Both the position numbers and the translations under genes were made by a program. The notes beneath the pieces are model-generated. The model was not told the origin of the DNA. It searched no databases and was given only the letters and a program-made list of their open reading frames with translations. From assembly GCF_003860525.1 (NCBI RefSeq), contig NZ_CP034161.1:1054001-1118000 (forward strand): DNA of 64,000 bases, in the 5' to 3' direction. The stretch comes from Epilithonimonas vandammei (lineage in GTDB: Bacteria; Bacteroidota; Bacteroidia; Flavobacteriales; Weeksellaceae). Shown piece by piece: positions 34,768-42,674 of the stretch. Every line of letters starts with the position of its first letter. Position 1 is the stretch's first letter.

Positions 34768-34796
34768 ATTTCTTCTAAATTCAAACTATAAATTCG
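34768..34796 (+). promoter_or_regulatory. CTTCTAAAT box with -7-like sequence before the response regulator
   Basis: AATTTCTTCTAAATT is followed, 18 nt from the start of TCTTCTAAAT, by TAAATTCG, a near match to TANNTTTG. Sites of the same layout precede the genes at 36870 and 39091, so the regulator may control itself and these targets. Confidence 0.5.
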
Positions 34797-34835
34797 CTGA
34801 AGAAAAATTCCGATATTTATAAAATAGAACTACTG

Positions 34836-35513
34836 ATGAAAATCCTGATTATAGAAGACGAAACCGAATTGGCGAAAAGCATTGCAGAATATCTCTCCGA
34901 GGAAAGCTATCTCTGCGAATTTGCTTTTACCTTCTACGAAGCAATGTACAAGATAGAAACGTTTCAGTATGATTGCATTATCCTCGACATTATGCTTCCC
35001 GACGGAAACGGACTCAAGATTTTGGAAGAATTGAAATCTCAAAATAAGCAAGACGGTGTCATCATTGTTTCTGCAAAAAATGCTTTGGATGATAAAATAA
35101 AAGGTTTGCAATTAGGGGCAGACGATTATCTTACAAAACCGTTTCATCTGCCAGAATTGATGGCAAGAATTTATTCTATTATTCGTAGAAAACAGTTCAA
35201 TAATTCTAATATTATTACTCAAAATGAATTACAAATTGACCTTTTATCCAAAACCGTTTCTGTTAATAATGAAGTGATTGCATTGACAAAAAAAGAGTTT
35301 GATTTGCTAATTTATTTTATCGGCAATAAAAATAAAGTCATTTCAAAAAGTACCTTAGCAGAGCATCTTTCCGGAGATTTTGCAGATATGTTGGACAATC
35401 ACGATTTTGTGTATGCCCACGTTAAAAATTTAAAGAAGAAATTAAATGATGCAGGCTGTGGACAATACTTAAAAACAGTTTACGGAACTGGCTACAAATG
35501 GGAAAATTCTTAA
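34836..35513 (+). CDS. OmpR/PhoB-family response regulator
   Basis: The 225-residue protein has a receiver domain with D8, phospho-acceptor D51 (IILDIMLPDGNG) and the KP of DDYLTKPFHLPEL near residue 100. A winged-helix DNA-binding domain follows from about residue 125, with ALTKKEFDLLIYFIGNKNKVISK and KNLKKKLNDAG...LKTVYGTGYKW. It is followed 12 nt later by the sensor kinase. Its targets are unknown, but CTTCTAAAT boxes suggest the adjacent envelope genes. Confidence 0.92.
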   Translation: MKILIIEDETELAKSIAEYLSEESYLCEFAFTFYEAMYKIETFQYDCIILDIMLPDGNGLKILEELKSQNKQDGVIIVSAKNALDDKIKGLQLGADDYLTKPFHLPELMARIYSIIRRKQFNNSNIITQNELQIDLLSKTVSVNNEVIALTKKEFDLLIYFIGNKNKVISKSTLAEHLSGDFADMLDNHDFVYAHVKNLKKKLNDAGCGQYLKTVYGTGYKWENS

Positions 35514-35525
35514 CATACAACTGAT

Positions 35526-36809
35526 TTGAAACCGCTACTTAGTAAAACCACCAAACCCTTCATCATCTATGTCCTGATTATTCTGGTCATCAGTATTCCT
35601 GCGTATTATCTGGTGGTTGATGCCATCTGGAAGCACGAGTTGGATGAACATAATGATATTGTTGCCAGAAAAACAGCTTCCCAAATCAATAGTTTGAAGT
35701 TGTCTGAGGAAAAACTGATTGAAACTATACAACTTTGGAACGATGTCCAACCCAGTACTAATATCCGGAAATTAGAAAAAAATGATAACCTGAAAGACAG
35801 CATTTTTATCGTAGAAAAACCTCATGATTTTCTCCATTTCGAAGAGATTGACAGATTCCGATGCTTGTCAAAAGTTATCTACCTCAATCAAAAACCTTAT
35901 CGTTTCAACATAGAAACCAATATCGAAGAAACTCAGGAAACCATTTTCTTTATCTCGATTACGACTGTGTTCCTTTTTGTTCTGATTGTCGGCGGATTGT
36001 TATTTCTCAACAGACGACTTTCAAAATCGGTTTGGAAACCATTTCGTGAGACTTTGGATCAACTGAAAACCTTCAGTCTTAATAATCAGACAAAAATTGA
36101 ATTTTCAAAAACGGATGTTTCCGAATTTGATGAACTGAATCAATCATTAACTAAATTAATAGAACATAACGTTTCGGTTTACAAAACCCAGAAAGAGTTT
36201 ACAGAAAATGCCTCTCACGAGTTGCAGACACCTTTGGCGATTCTGAAAAACAAACTCGATATTCTGTTACAAAATCAAGATTTGACGGAGAAACAATATC
36301 AAATTGCCGAAGAAATGAACCGCGCTTTGTCCAGAAGTTCCAGAATCAACAAAAACCTTTTATTATTAGCAAAAATTGAAAATAATCAGTTTGAAAATTC
36401 TGAAATACATCTGGACGAATTACTGAATCAAAGTATGGAAATTTTACAGGAACATTTTGAACAAAAAAACATCTCTGTAAAAACTGAAATTTCTGATAAT
36501 GTTACAGTGAACGGAAATATCGGATTAACCGAAGTTTTGATTAATAATCTCATTTTAAATGCTATTCGGCATACTCCGATTAGAGGTTTTATTTCTATTA
36601 AATTAAACAATTCCGTTTTTGAAGTTTCTAATTCAGGAACAGAAAAACTGAACTCGGATTTGCTGTTCAAGCGGTTTTCAAGGTTCTCGAAAGACAATAA
36701 CGGAAGCGGACTTGGGCTTGCCATTGTGAAAGAAATCTGCAAATCTCAGAACTGGACTATCGATTACAGATTCGAAAATAATAATCATATTTTCTCGGTA
36801 AAACTGTAA
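35526..36809 (+). CDS. Sensor histidine kinase
   Basis: The 427-residue kinase has membrane helices at about residues 12-32 and 142-162 enclosing a periplasmic domain of about 110 residues. It shows a HisKA box (ENASHELQTPLAILKNKLDIL, His near 234), an N-box (NNLILNAIRHTP) and G-box (GSGLGLAIVKEI). The start codon is TTG; no nearby ATG fits. It is co-transcribed with the response regulator and resembles kinases sensing cationic peptides or metals, which would suit the downstream envelope-modifying enzyme. That link is inferred. Confidence 0.9.
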   Translation: MKPLLSKTTKPFIIYVLIILVISIPAYYLVVDAIWKHELDEHNDIVARKTASQINSLKLSEEKLIETIQLWNDVQPSTNIRKLEKNDNLKDSIFIVEKPHDFLHFEEIDRFRCLSKVIYLNQKPYRFNIETNIEETQETIFFISITTVFLFVLIVGGLLFLNRRLSKSVWKPFRETLDQLKTFSLNNQTKIEFSKTDVSEFDELNQSLTKLIEHNVSVYKTQKEFTENASHELQTPLAILKNKLDILLQNQDLTEKQYQIAEEMNRALSRSSRINKNLLLLAKIENNQFENSEIHLDELLNQSMEILQEHFEQKNISVKTEISDNVTVNGNIGLTEVLINNLILNAIRHTPIRGFISIKLNNSVFEVSNSGTEKLNSDLLFKRFSRFSKDNNGSGLGLAIVKEICKSQNWTIDYRFENNNHIFSVKL

Positions 36810-36816
36810 ATTCTAA

Positions 36817-36848
36817 ATTTCTTCTAAATTGAGTTTCATCTTTACACG
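36817..36848 (+). promoter_or_regulatory. CTTCTAAAT box with -7-like sequence before the sulfatase-fold gene
   Basis: AATTTCTTCTAAATT is followed by CATCTTTA 17 nt from the start of TCTTCTAAAT. The layout matches sites at 34768 and 38847. Confidence 0.5.
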
Positions 36849-36869
36849 TTTTTAAACGCGTAAAAAGTA

Positions 36870-38837
36870 ATGATTCTTAAAAAATTTAAACAAATATTTG
36901 ACACCAGATTTGCAGTTTTATTCTCAATTTTAAGTTTATATATTTTATTTTCAACCCTTATCAGGATTGGATTTCTGTTTTGGTCATCGAAAGATTTAGA
37001 TTTTAATTTGCTCTATATTGCAAGGGCATTTTTCACAGGGTTTTGCTATGATTTTGCGGTTGGAACTTTATTCTTATTATTGTATTCAATTTATCTTTTG
37101 GTTTTTCCGAAACGATGGATTGGTTCCAGATTCGATAAGATTTTCACATACGTTTATCTGGCGATTGTACTTCTCGTCATCTATTTCAGTTTGTTGGCGG
37201 AGATTCCTTTTTGGGATGAATTTGGCGTGAGATTCAATTTTATTGCGGTTGATTATCTGATCTATACTTACGAAGTTATTTCCAATATCAACGAATCTTA
37301 TCCATTGCCATTAATCATTTTTGTATTGGTTGCGTTGATTGTTTTAACCTTCGTTTTCCTTCAAAAAAGAAGGATATTTAGGAGTACATTTTCAGACAAA
37401 AGATCAATTTCAAAGCGATTAGCTCTTTTTTCTTTATTGATTCCGGCTTTAATTTTAAGTTTAATATTGAAAAACAAACAGGCAGATTTCAGCAACAATT
37501 TAGTTTTAAATGAATTAGGAAAAAACGGAACATTTTCATTTTTTACGGCTTTCAAATCCAATGAATTAGACTACGAAACTTTCTATCCGAAAATTGATGA
37601 TAAAGAGGCGTATTCTGTTCTGAAGAAAAATCTCTTACAGGAAAATCAAGCTTATCTTTCCAACAAATGGGACGATATTTCCAGAACTACAAAATCTGAA
37701 AATGAGCAACGCCCGAATGTCATTCTGATTGCGATAGAAAGTTTCAGCGGAGATTTTCTGAAAGCTTTCGGGAACAAAGACAATCTTACTCCAAACTATG
37801 ATAAATTGGTTAACGAAAGCATTTTCTTTACCAATCTTTACGCAACCGGAACCAGAACTGTGCGTGGAATGGAAGCTTTGACTCTGTCCGTTCCGCCAAC
37901 GCCGGGGAACAGTATTGTGAGAAGACCTGATAATCAGAATTTGTTTTCTGTGGCTACGATTTTTAAAGAGAAAAATTATCAACCCTATTTCATTTACGGT
38001 GGCGACGGTTATTTCGATAATATGAATAATTTTTTCGGAGGACAAGGTTTTGATATTGTGGACAGAAATCGTGGAAATCCTTTATCAGACGATATCAAAA
38101 CACAACGTTTCAATATTCCGGACAACGAAGTGAGTTTTGAAAATGCCTGGGGGATTTGCGATGAAGACTTGTACAAACAATCTATTAAATACGCTGATAA
38201 AAGCAGTAAATTAAACAAGCCGTTTTTCCAGTTTGTGATGACGACTTCCAATCATAAACCTTACACTTTCCCAGCCGGAAAAATCGACCTTCCGCAAGGT
38301 GACAGAAATGGAGCTGTAAAATATACTGATTATGCTTTGGGGAAATTTTTGGCCGATGCAAAAACAAAACCTTGGTTCAAAAATACTGTGTTTGTCATTG
38401 TTGCCGACCATTGTGCGAGCAGTGCCGGAAAGTGGGAAATCAATATCGATAAGCATCATATTCCTGCGATTATTTACAATCTTCCCCAAAAAGCGGAAAA
38501 AATCAATCGACTGACTTCTCAGATTGATTTGATGCCGACTTTATTCGGTTATTTGGGTTGGAATTACACGACAAGTTTGTACGGAAAAGACATTAATCAG
38601 ACAAAAATTGGTAATGAACGCGCTTTTATTGGAAATTACAGAACTTTAGGAATGTTGAAAGGGAATATTTTCACTCAGATTGATGATAGAAAAAAGGTAA
38701 AACAATTTACCGTAAAAGATTCGGACAAGTCTTTGAAAGAAATTAAATCTAAAAATTCACAACTAGTTTCTGAGACAATTTCTTATTATCAAACCGCGAG
38801 TGAAAGATTTAAAAACGGAAAAATGAAAGCGAAATAG
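36870..38837 (+). CDS. Membrane sulfatase-fold transferase (LTA synthase/phosphoglycerol or phosphoethanolamine transferase type)
   Basis: The 655-residue protein has about five membrane helices in residues 1-215. A periplasmic sulfatase-fold domain follows: NVILIAIESFSGDF (metal site), the nucleophile Thr in ATGTRTVRGMEALTLS, GGDGYFDNMNNFF, TTSNHKPYTFP and VIVADHCASSAGK. This matches the LtaS/MdoB/EptA superfamily. Gram-negative members add phosphoglycerol or phosphoethanolamine to glycans or lipid A. It directly follows the two-component genes and likely belongs to their regulon, which would fit envelope-charge adjustment. Confidence 0.87.
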   Translation: MILKKFKQIFDTRFAVLFSILSLYILFSTLIRIGFLFWSSKDLDFNLLYIARAFFTGFCYDFAVGTLFLLLYSIYLLVFPKRWIGSRFDKIFTYVYLAIVLLVIYFSLLAEIPFWDEFGVRFNFIAVDYLIYTYEVISNINESYPLPLIIFVLVALIVLTFVFLQKRRIFRSTFSDKRSISKRLALFSLLIPALILSLILKNKQADFSNNLVLNELGKNGTFSFFTAFKSNELDYETFYPKIDDKEAYSVLKKNLLQENQAYLSNKWDDISRTTKSENEQRPNVILIAIESFSGDFLKAFGNKDNLTPNYDKLVNESIFFTNLYATGTRTVRGMEALTLSVPPTPGNSIVRRPDNQNLFSVATIFKEKNYQPYFIYGGDGYFDNMNNFFGGQGFDIVDRNRGNPLSDDIKTQRFNIPDNEVSFENAWGICDEDLYKQSIKYADKSSKLNKPFFQFVMTTSNHKPYTFPAGKIDLPQGDRNGAVKYTDYALGKFLADAKTKPWFKNTVFVIVADHCASSAGKWEINIDKHHIPAIIYNLPQKAEKINRLTSQIDLMPTLFGYLGWNYTTSLYGKDINQTKIGNERAFIGNYRTLGMLKGNIFTQIDDRKKVKQFTVKDSDKSLKEIKSKNSQLVSETISYYQTASERFKNGKMKAK

Positions 38838-38846
38838 TTTTCTTCA

Positions 38847-38877
38847 AAATATCTTCTAAATCAGGTTGCACCTTTGT
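38847..38877 (+). promoter_or_regulatory. CTTCTAAAT box with -7-like sequence before the TSUP/PAP2 genes
   Basis: AAATATCTTCTAAATC is followed, 17 nt from the start of TCTTCTAAAT, by CACCTTTG, one base from TANNTTTG. A hairpin element now separates it from the TSUP gene at 39091. Confidence 0.5.
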
Positions 38878-38893
38878 AAAGTAAAATTTATGG

Positions 38894-39085
38894 TGTAACC
38901 TTTTTTATTTAGACCAAACCACAAAAGTCACAAAAGTTTTATAGTGGATGTAATTTCTAAAAAGAAAAAAAAGAAATACTAAACTAAGCTTTTTACTTTT
39001 TTATTCTTTAAAAGCATTTTTTCTTTTGTGCCTTTTGTGGTGAAAAATAAAATTCAAGCTATTGTTCTGTAACCTTTTTTATTAG
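38894..39085. repeat. CAC-box hairpin element flanked by a long direct repeat (family F1)
   Basis: Hairpin arms AACCACAAAAGTCACAAAAG (38917-38936) and 39023-39041 match at 18 of 19 positions; CACAAAAG is doubled around a single T. The element is flanked by TGTAACCTTTTTTATTTAG (38894-38912) and TGTAACCTTTTTTATTAG (39068-39085), an 18-nt direct repeat with one deletion. The direct repeat looks like a target duplication or a recombination scar. Confidence 0.75.
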
Positions 39086-39090
39086 TAAAA

Positions 39091-40113
39091 ATGATTGTTG
39101 AAGTTATTTTATTGTTCTTCGGAACCATTCTCGCATTCTGGCTGAGTGCGATTTGCGGAGGCGGTGCAAGCCTTATTTTAATCCCAATTTTAAACCTTTT
39201 GTTGCCAGCTTCTGTTGTTCCGTTTTCATTGACAATCGGGACGTTTACGAGTTCGGTATCAAGAATTGCGGTTTTCAAAAAACATATCAACTGGAAGATT
39301 TTCTTTTGGTTTGTTCCGTTTTCAATTCCTGCGGTTTTGATGGGCGCTTACCTCATCAAATATATCAATCCTAATTATCTTCAATTAATTGTCGCTTTTT
39401 TCCTCATTGCCAATGTTCCTCAACTTTTCAAAAAAGTAAAGAACGACGAAACCGATGAAAAAGCATCTCCGAAATATGTTTTGGCAATCATCGGTTTTCT
39501 GGCAGGATTTGTTTCCGGAATTACCGGCGCAATCGGATTGTTATTTAATCGCTTTTATTTGAAGTTTGGCTTAAAAAAAGAAGAAATTGTTGCAACTCGT
39601 GCGGCGAATGAAGTTTTTCTGCATCTCATCAAGCTTGTCATTTATATTTCTCTGGGATTGTATTCTAATCTTGCTTTATGGCTGGGATTAGCGATTGCTG
39701 TGGCGACGATTATTTCATCTTATACGGTCAAATATATTCTTCCTTACCTCAGTGAAAATCTCTTCAGAAAAATCGGTTACGGCGCAATGGTTGTCGCCGG
39801 AATTACTTTATTGATTGGCACTTCTGATAAAATTATCCAGCAAGATAAATTGGGCATTACGATTGCAAAAAGTGAATCGATTATCTCGTGGAGGTCGACA
39901 GATTTTGTGATTGAATTTGCCTTCGATGACGGTTTGGAAATCGAAAGACCGATTCGTCCCGAAGAATTGCCCAATCATCTTAAAACCAAATACGCTGCTC
40001 TGAAAAATCATTACGATGTCATTCATCTGGAAAAGGTTTTCACTTTCCGGAACAAACCTTCCTACGAATTCTATTGTTACAAAGACAATCAGCTTACCAA
40101 ATTTGAAAGTTAA
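39091..40113 (+). CDS. TSUP (TauE/SafE) family membrane transporter
   Basis: The 340-residue protein has about eight membrane helices in two repeats. It starts LLFFGTILAFWLSAICGGGASLILIP, and the second repeat opens IIGFLAGFVSGITGAIGLLFNRFYL; both match the TauE/SafE signature. A cytosolic or periplasmic tail of about 85 residues follows the last helix, longer than in minimal family members. TSUP proteins export sulfite, sulfoacetate or related anions; the substrate here is unknown. It is 17 nt from the PAP2 gene and probably co-transcribed. Confidence 0.85.
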   Translation: MIVEVILLFFGTILAFWLSAICGGGASLILIPILNLLLPASVVPFSLTIGTFTSSVSRIAVFKKHINWKIFFWFVPFSIPAVLMGAYLIKYINPNYLQLIVAFFLIANVPQLFKKVKNDETDEKASPKYVLAIIGFLAGFVSGITGAIGLLFNRFYLKFGLKKEEIVATRAANEVFLHLIKLVIYISLGLYSNLALWLGLAIAVATIISSYTVKYILPYLSENLFRKIGYGAMVVAGITLLIGTSDKIIQQDKLGITIAKSESIISWRSTDFVIEFAFDDGLEIERPIRPEELPNHLKTKYAALKNHYDVIHLEKVFTFRNKPSYEFYCYKDNQLTKFES

Positions 40114-40130
40114 TTTAGAATTTATTATTT

Positions 40131-40916
40131 ATGAAACTAATATTCTCAGGCATATTAATTATTTTATTAAGTTCTCAAAATCTTTTGGCTCAGAATAGTT
40201 TAGCTGTAAGAAAAGATTCTATTGATAGTGTTTCTATTGCTCATTTACCTTTTGACAAAGCTTATCAATTCAGTTACAAGAAGCTGATTATTCCCACTGT
40301 TTTTATAAGTTACGGCGTTGCAACTTTGAAAATTGACAAATTAAAACAGCTCAATTTTTCGACAAGAAATGAAATCAATGAACATAAACCAGACCATATG
40401 AGACTGGATAACTTTACTCAATTTGCTCCTGCTGCTTTACTTTATGGATTAAATGCTTTTGGAGTTGAGGGGAAACATAATTTCCGGAACCGAAGCATCA
40501 TTTACGGGACATCGCTATTATTAGCTTCTGCTGTTGTAATGCCTACCAAACATTTAGTAAAAGAAGAAAGACCAGATCATTATAATCAGCTATCTTTTCC
40601 TTCTGGTCATACGGCATTTGCTTTTGCATCTGCCCAGTTTATGTACAGAGAATATAAGGATACTAATTTATGGCTGGGCGTTTCCGGTTATTCTTTGGCG
40701 GTTTTCACGGGCGTTTACAGAATGTTGAATGACAAACATTGGTTCAGTGATGTGGTTGCTGGCGCAGGAATCGGGATTTTATCTACGGAAGCTTCTTACT
40801 GGTTGTATCCAAAAATCAATAAATTATTAACCGGAAAAAATAAAAATTCTTCTACGATGGTTATGCCTTTTTATCAGAATAAAACAGCTGGAATTGGGTT
40901 GGTGAAAAATTTCTAA
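40131..40916 (+). CDS. PAP2-family phosphatase, exported
   Basis: The 261-residue protein has a signal peptide ending near LLAQNS. The three PAP2 motifs are present: KEERPDHYNQ (about residue 142), SFPSGHTAFAFASAQF and YRMLNDKHWFSDVVAG. Members remove phosphate from lipids such as undecaprenyl-pyrophosphate, phosphatidic acid or lipid A. Together with the sulfatase-fold transferase and the two-component system it suggests envelope lipid remodelling, a contextual inference. Confidence 0.88.
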   Translation: MKLIFSGILIILLSSQNLLAQNSLAVRKDSIDSVSIAHLPFDKAYQFSYKKLIIPTVFISYGVATLKIDKLKQLNFSTRNEINEHKPDHMRLDNFTQFAPAALLYGLNAFGVEGKHNFRNRSIIYGTSLLLASAVVMPTKHLVKEERPDHYNQLSFPSGHTAFAFASAQFMYREYKDTNLWLGVSGYSLAVFTGVYRMLNDKHWFSDVVAGAGIGILSTEASYWLYPKINKLLTGKNKNSSTMVMPFYQNKTAGIGLVKNF

Positions 40917-41007
40917 AACCAATATTGGCAAAATACTAGCTTCTAAAAACATAAGTAGGAGGATGCTTTGTTGGTCTTCTTATTTTTTGTTTATACTTGA
41001 AAAACAA

Positions 41008-41045
41008 AAAACCCTAAAACATTCTAAAAAAATGAATTAGGGTTT
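41008..41045 (-). terminator. Terminator after tRNA-Cys
   Basis: The arms AAACCCTAA and TTAGGGTTT are separated by a 20-nt loop, with a T-run on the minus strand. It lies between the convergent PAP2 and tRNA genes and may serve both. Confidence 0.65.
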
Positions 41046-41052
41046 TATTCTG

Positions 41053-41123
41053 AGGTGCCTAGCGGATTCGAACCGCTGTAGATGGTGTTGCAGACCACTG
41101 CCTAGCCACTCGGCCAAAGCACC
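41053..41123 (-). tRNA. tRNA-Cys (GCA)
   Basis: The minus strand folds into a 71-nt cloverleaf: acceptor GGTGCTT with AGGCACC, anticodon loop CTGCAAC giving anticodon GCA, and T-loop GGTTCGAATCC. CCA is not encoded (TCA follows). The tRNA is isolated from other RNA genes. Confidence 0.95.
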
Positions 41124-41242
41124 GTTTTGTTTGGTTTGCAAATTTAGTATTTTTTTTTAGAATTCAAATTTTATCTGATTTTATTTTTCAAAAAAAGTGA
41201 CTTGGAATTGTAAAAGCTTGATTTGATGACCCAATGTGTCAT

Positions 41243-41337
41243 AGCCCTGATGGTAACAGCATCCTTTTTGCGAGGCTTCGAGAGTCTCAGCCTAACAAAC
41301 CCAACGTCTTTCACAAAAAGATATAGTCGATAGCAGG
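41243..41337. repeat. Intergenic repeat of family F2 carrying a half-copy of family F3
   Basis: The ends AGCCCTGATGGTAACAGCAT and AAAAAGATATAGTCGATAGC match those of the repeat at 2315-2407 read on its minus strand. The core is different: GGCTTCGAGAGTCTCAGCCT (41273-41292) matches one arm of the his-operon repeats at 52085, 53323 and 54461. The unit looks like one repeat nested in another. It occupies most of the gap between the tRNA and ribBA. Confidence 0.65.
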
Positions 41338-41412
41338 TTCCCGGCTCCTGAAAATACATTTTCTGCATATTTTTAATTGATTATTAGAATCTTTATTTAG
41401 GTTCTAAATAAG

Positions 41413-41420
41413 TATCTTTG
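41413..41420 (+). promoter_or_regulatory. Promoter -7 box of ribBA (TATCTTTG)
   Basis: An exact TANNTTTG match, 19 nt before the ATG. The leader is too short for an FMN riboswitch and none is seen. Confidence 0.55.
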
Positions 41421-41439
41421 CAAAAATTTTTTTGAAACA

Positions 41440-42561
41440 ATGGATAATTTCCAACTTAATACAATAGAAGAAGCGCTGGAAGACCTTAGAAACGGTAAAA
41501 TGATCATCGTTGTAGATGATGAAGACCGCGAAAACGAAGGGGATCTTTTAGCAGCTGCTGAACTGACAACGCCTGAGATTGTCAATTTTATGGTAACGCA
41601 CGCAAGAGGTTTGATTTGTATGCCTCTAACCGAGAAAAGATGTGACGAATTGGAACTTCACTCGATGGTGGCTAATTCTACCGACCCGAAAGAAACTGCT
41701 TTTACGATTTCTGTTGACCTTCTTGGAAAAGGTGCAACTACAGGAATCTCTGCAAGTGACCGTGCAAAAACTATCTTGGCGATTATGGATGAGGAAACTA
41801 AACCTGGCGACTTGATGAGACCCGGACATATTTTCCCACTTCGTGCAAGAGAAGGCGGTGTTCTGAAAAGAGCGGGACATACAGAAGCGGCAATTGATTT
41901 AACAAGATTAGCCGGGTTGAAAGAAGGTGGCGTAATCTGCGAAATCCTAAATGAGGACGGAAGTATGTCTAGATTGCCTGACCTTCTAAAATTCGGAGAA
42001 AAACACGACTTGAAAGTGGTTTCTATCGAAGATCTTATCAACTACAGAATGAGACAAGGCGATCTTGTAGAAAGAATCGAAGAGCGTGATATCAAAACGC
42101 ATTTTGGGGATTTCAAATTTTATGTTTTTGAAGAAAAACCAACGGAACAAATCCATTATGCACTAACGAAGGGAACTTGGACTACAGATGAAGCCGTGCT
42201 GGTGAGAGTGCAATCTTCGGGAACTTATTTTGATGTATTCAGTCGTTTGTCTAATGGTGAACATCCGCTGATGCAAAAGGTAACTGACCTGATTAATGCG
42301 GAAGGAAAAGGTGCAGTGGTTTTCATCAACAATGTTTCTAACAAAGAAAATACATTGAGCAGGATTCAGCATTTCCTTAATTTCCAAGATGGAACTAATG
42401 ACCAGCCGACTATTGCTCCTAATTTCAGGGATTATGGTATCGGAACCCAGATTCTTAAAGATCTTGGAATTAATAAGTTCAAAGTCATTACCCAAAATCC
42501 AAACGTAAAACCGATTATTTCCGGCTATGATGTGGAAGTGAGTGAAATGATTGCCTTGTAG
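41440..42561 (+). CDS. ribB: 3,4-dihydroxy-2-butanone 4-phosphate synthase with degenerate GTP cyclohydrolase II domain
   Basis: The 373-residue protein has a complete RibB domain (residues 1-205): IVVDDEDRENEGDLLAAAE, RPGHIFPLRAREGGVLKRAGHTEA and EDGSMSRLPDL. The C-terminal half (206-373) keeps the outline of GTP cyclohydrolase II, including RDYGIGTQILKDLGI and ITQNPN. It lacks the zinc motif (no HSEC and no CxC) and the RQEGRG-type catalytic stretch. Only the RibB reaction, ribulose-5-phosphate to the four-carbon riboflavin precursor, should be active; RibA at 11131 supplies the other. Confidence 0.9.
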   Translation: MDNFQLNTIEEALEDLRNGKMIIVVDDEDRENEGDLLAAAELTTPEIVNFMVTHARGLICMPLTEKRCDELELHSMVANSTDPKETAFTISVDLLGKGATTGISASDRAKTILAIMDEETKPGDLMRPGHIFPLRAREGGVLKRAGHTEAAIDLTRLAGLKEGGVICEILNEDGSMSRLPDLLKFGEKHDLKVVSIEDLINYRMRQGDLVERIEERDIKTHFGDFKFYVFEEKPTEQIHYALTKGTWTTDEAVLVRVQSSGTYFDVFSRLSNGEHPLMQKVTDLINAEGKGAVVFINNVSNKENTLSRIQHFLNFQDGTNDQPTIAPNFRDYGIGTQILKDLGINKFKVITQNPNVKPIISGYDVEVSEMIAL

Positions 42562-42614
42562 GCATAAAGTTAATATGAGTATAGATTATAGATTTTCATC
42601 TTGATTATAACAAG

Positions 42615-42644
42615 AAAGCGCTCCAATCGGAACGCTTTTTTTTT
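42615..42644 (+). terminator. Terminator after ribBA
   Basis: AAAGCG/CGCTTT and TCC/GGA arms with small bulges, followed by a run of nine or more T. Confidence 0.8.
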
Positions 42645-42674
42645 GTATTTTCTATTCGTTTATTCTTTCTAAGT

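Noticed and set aside
41171..41368. 65-residue frame on the minus strand upstream of ribBA
   Set aside because: It is translated F2/F3 repeat with no homology.
41140..41440. FMN riboswitch ahead of ribBA
   Set aside because: No RFN-type conserved segments are present; the leader after the -7 box is about 15 nt.
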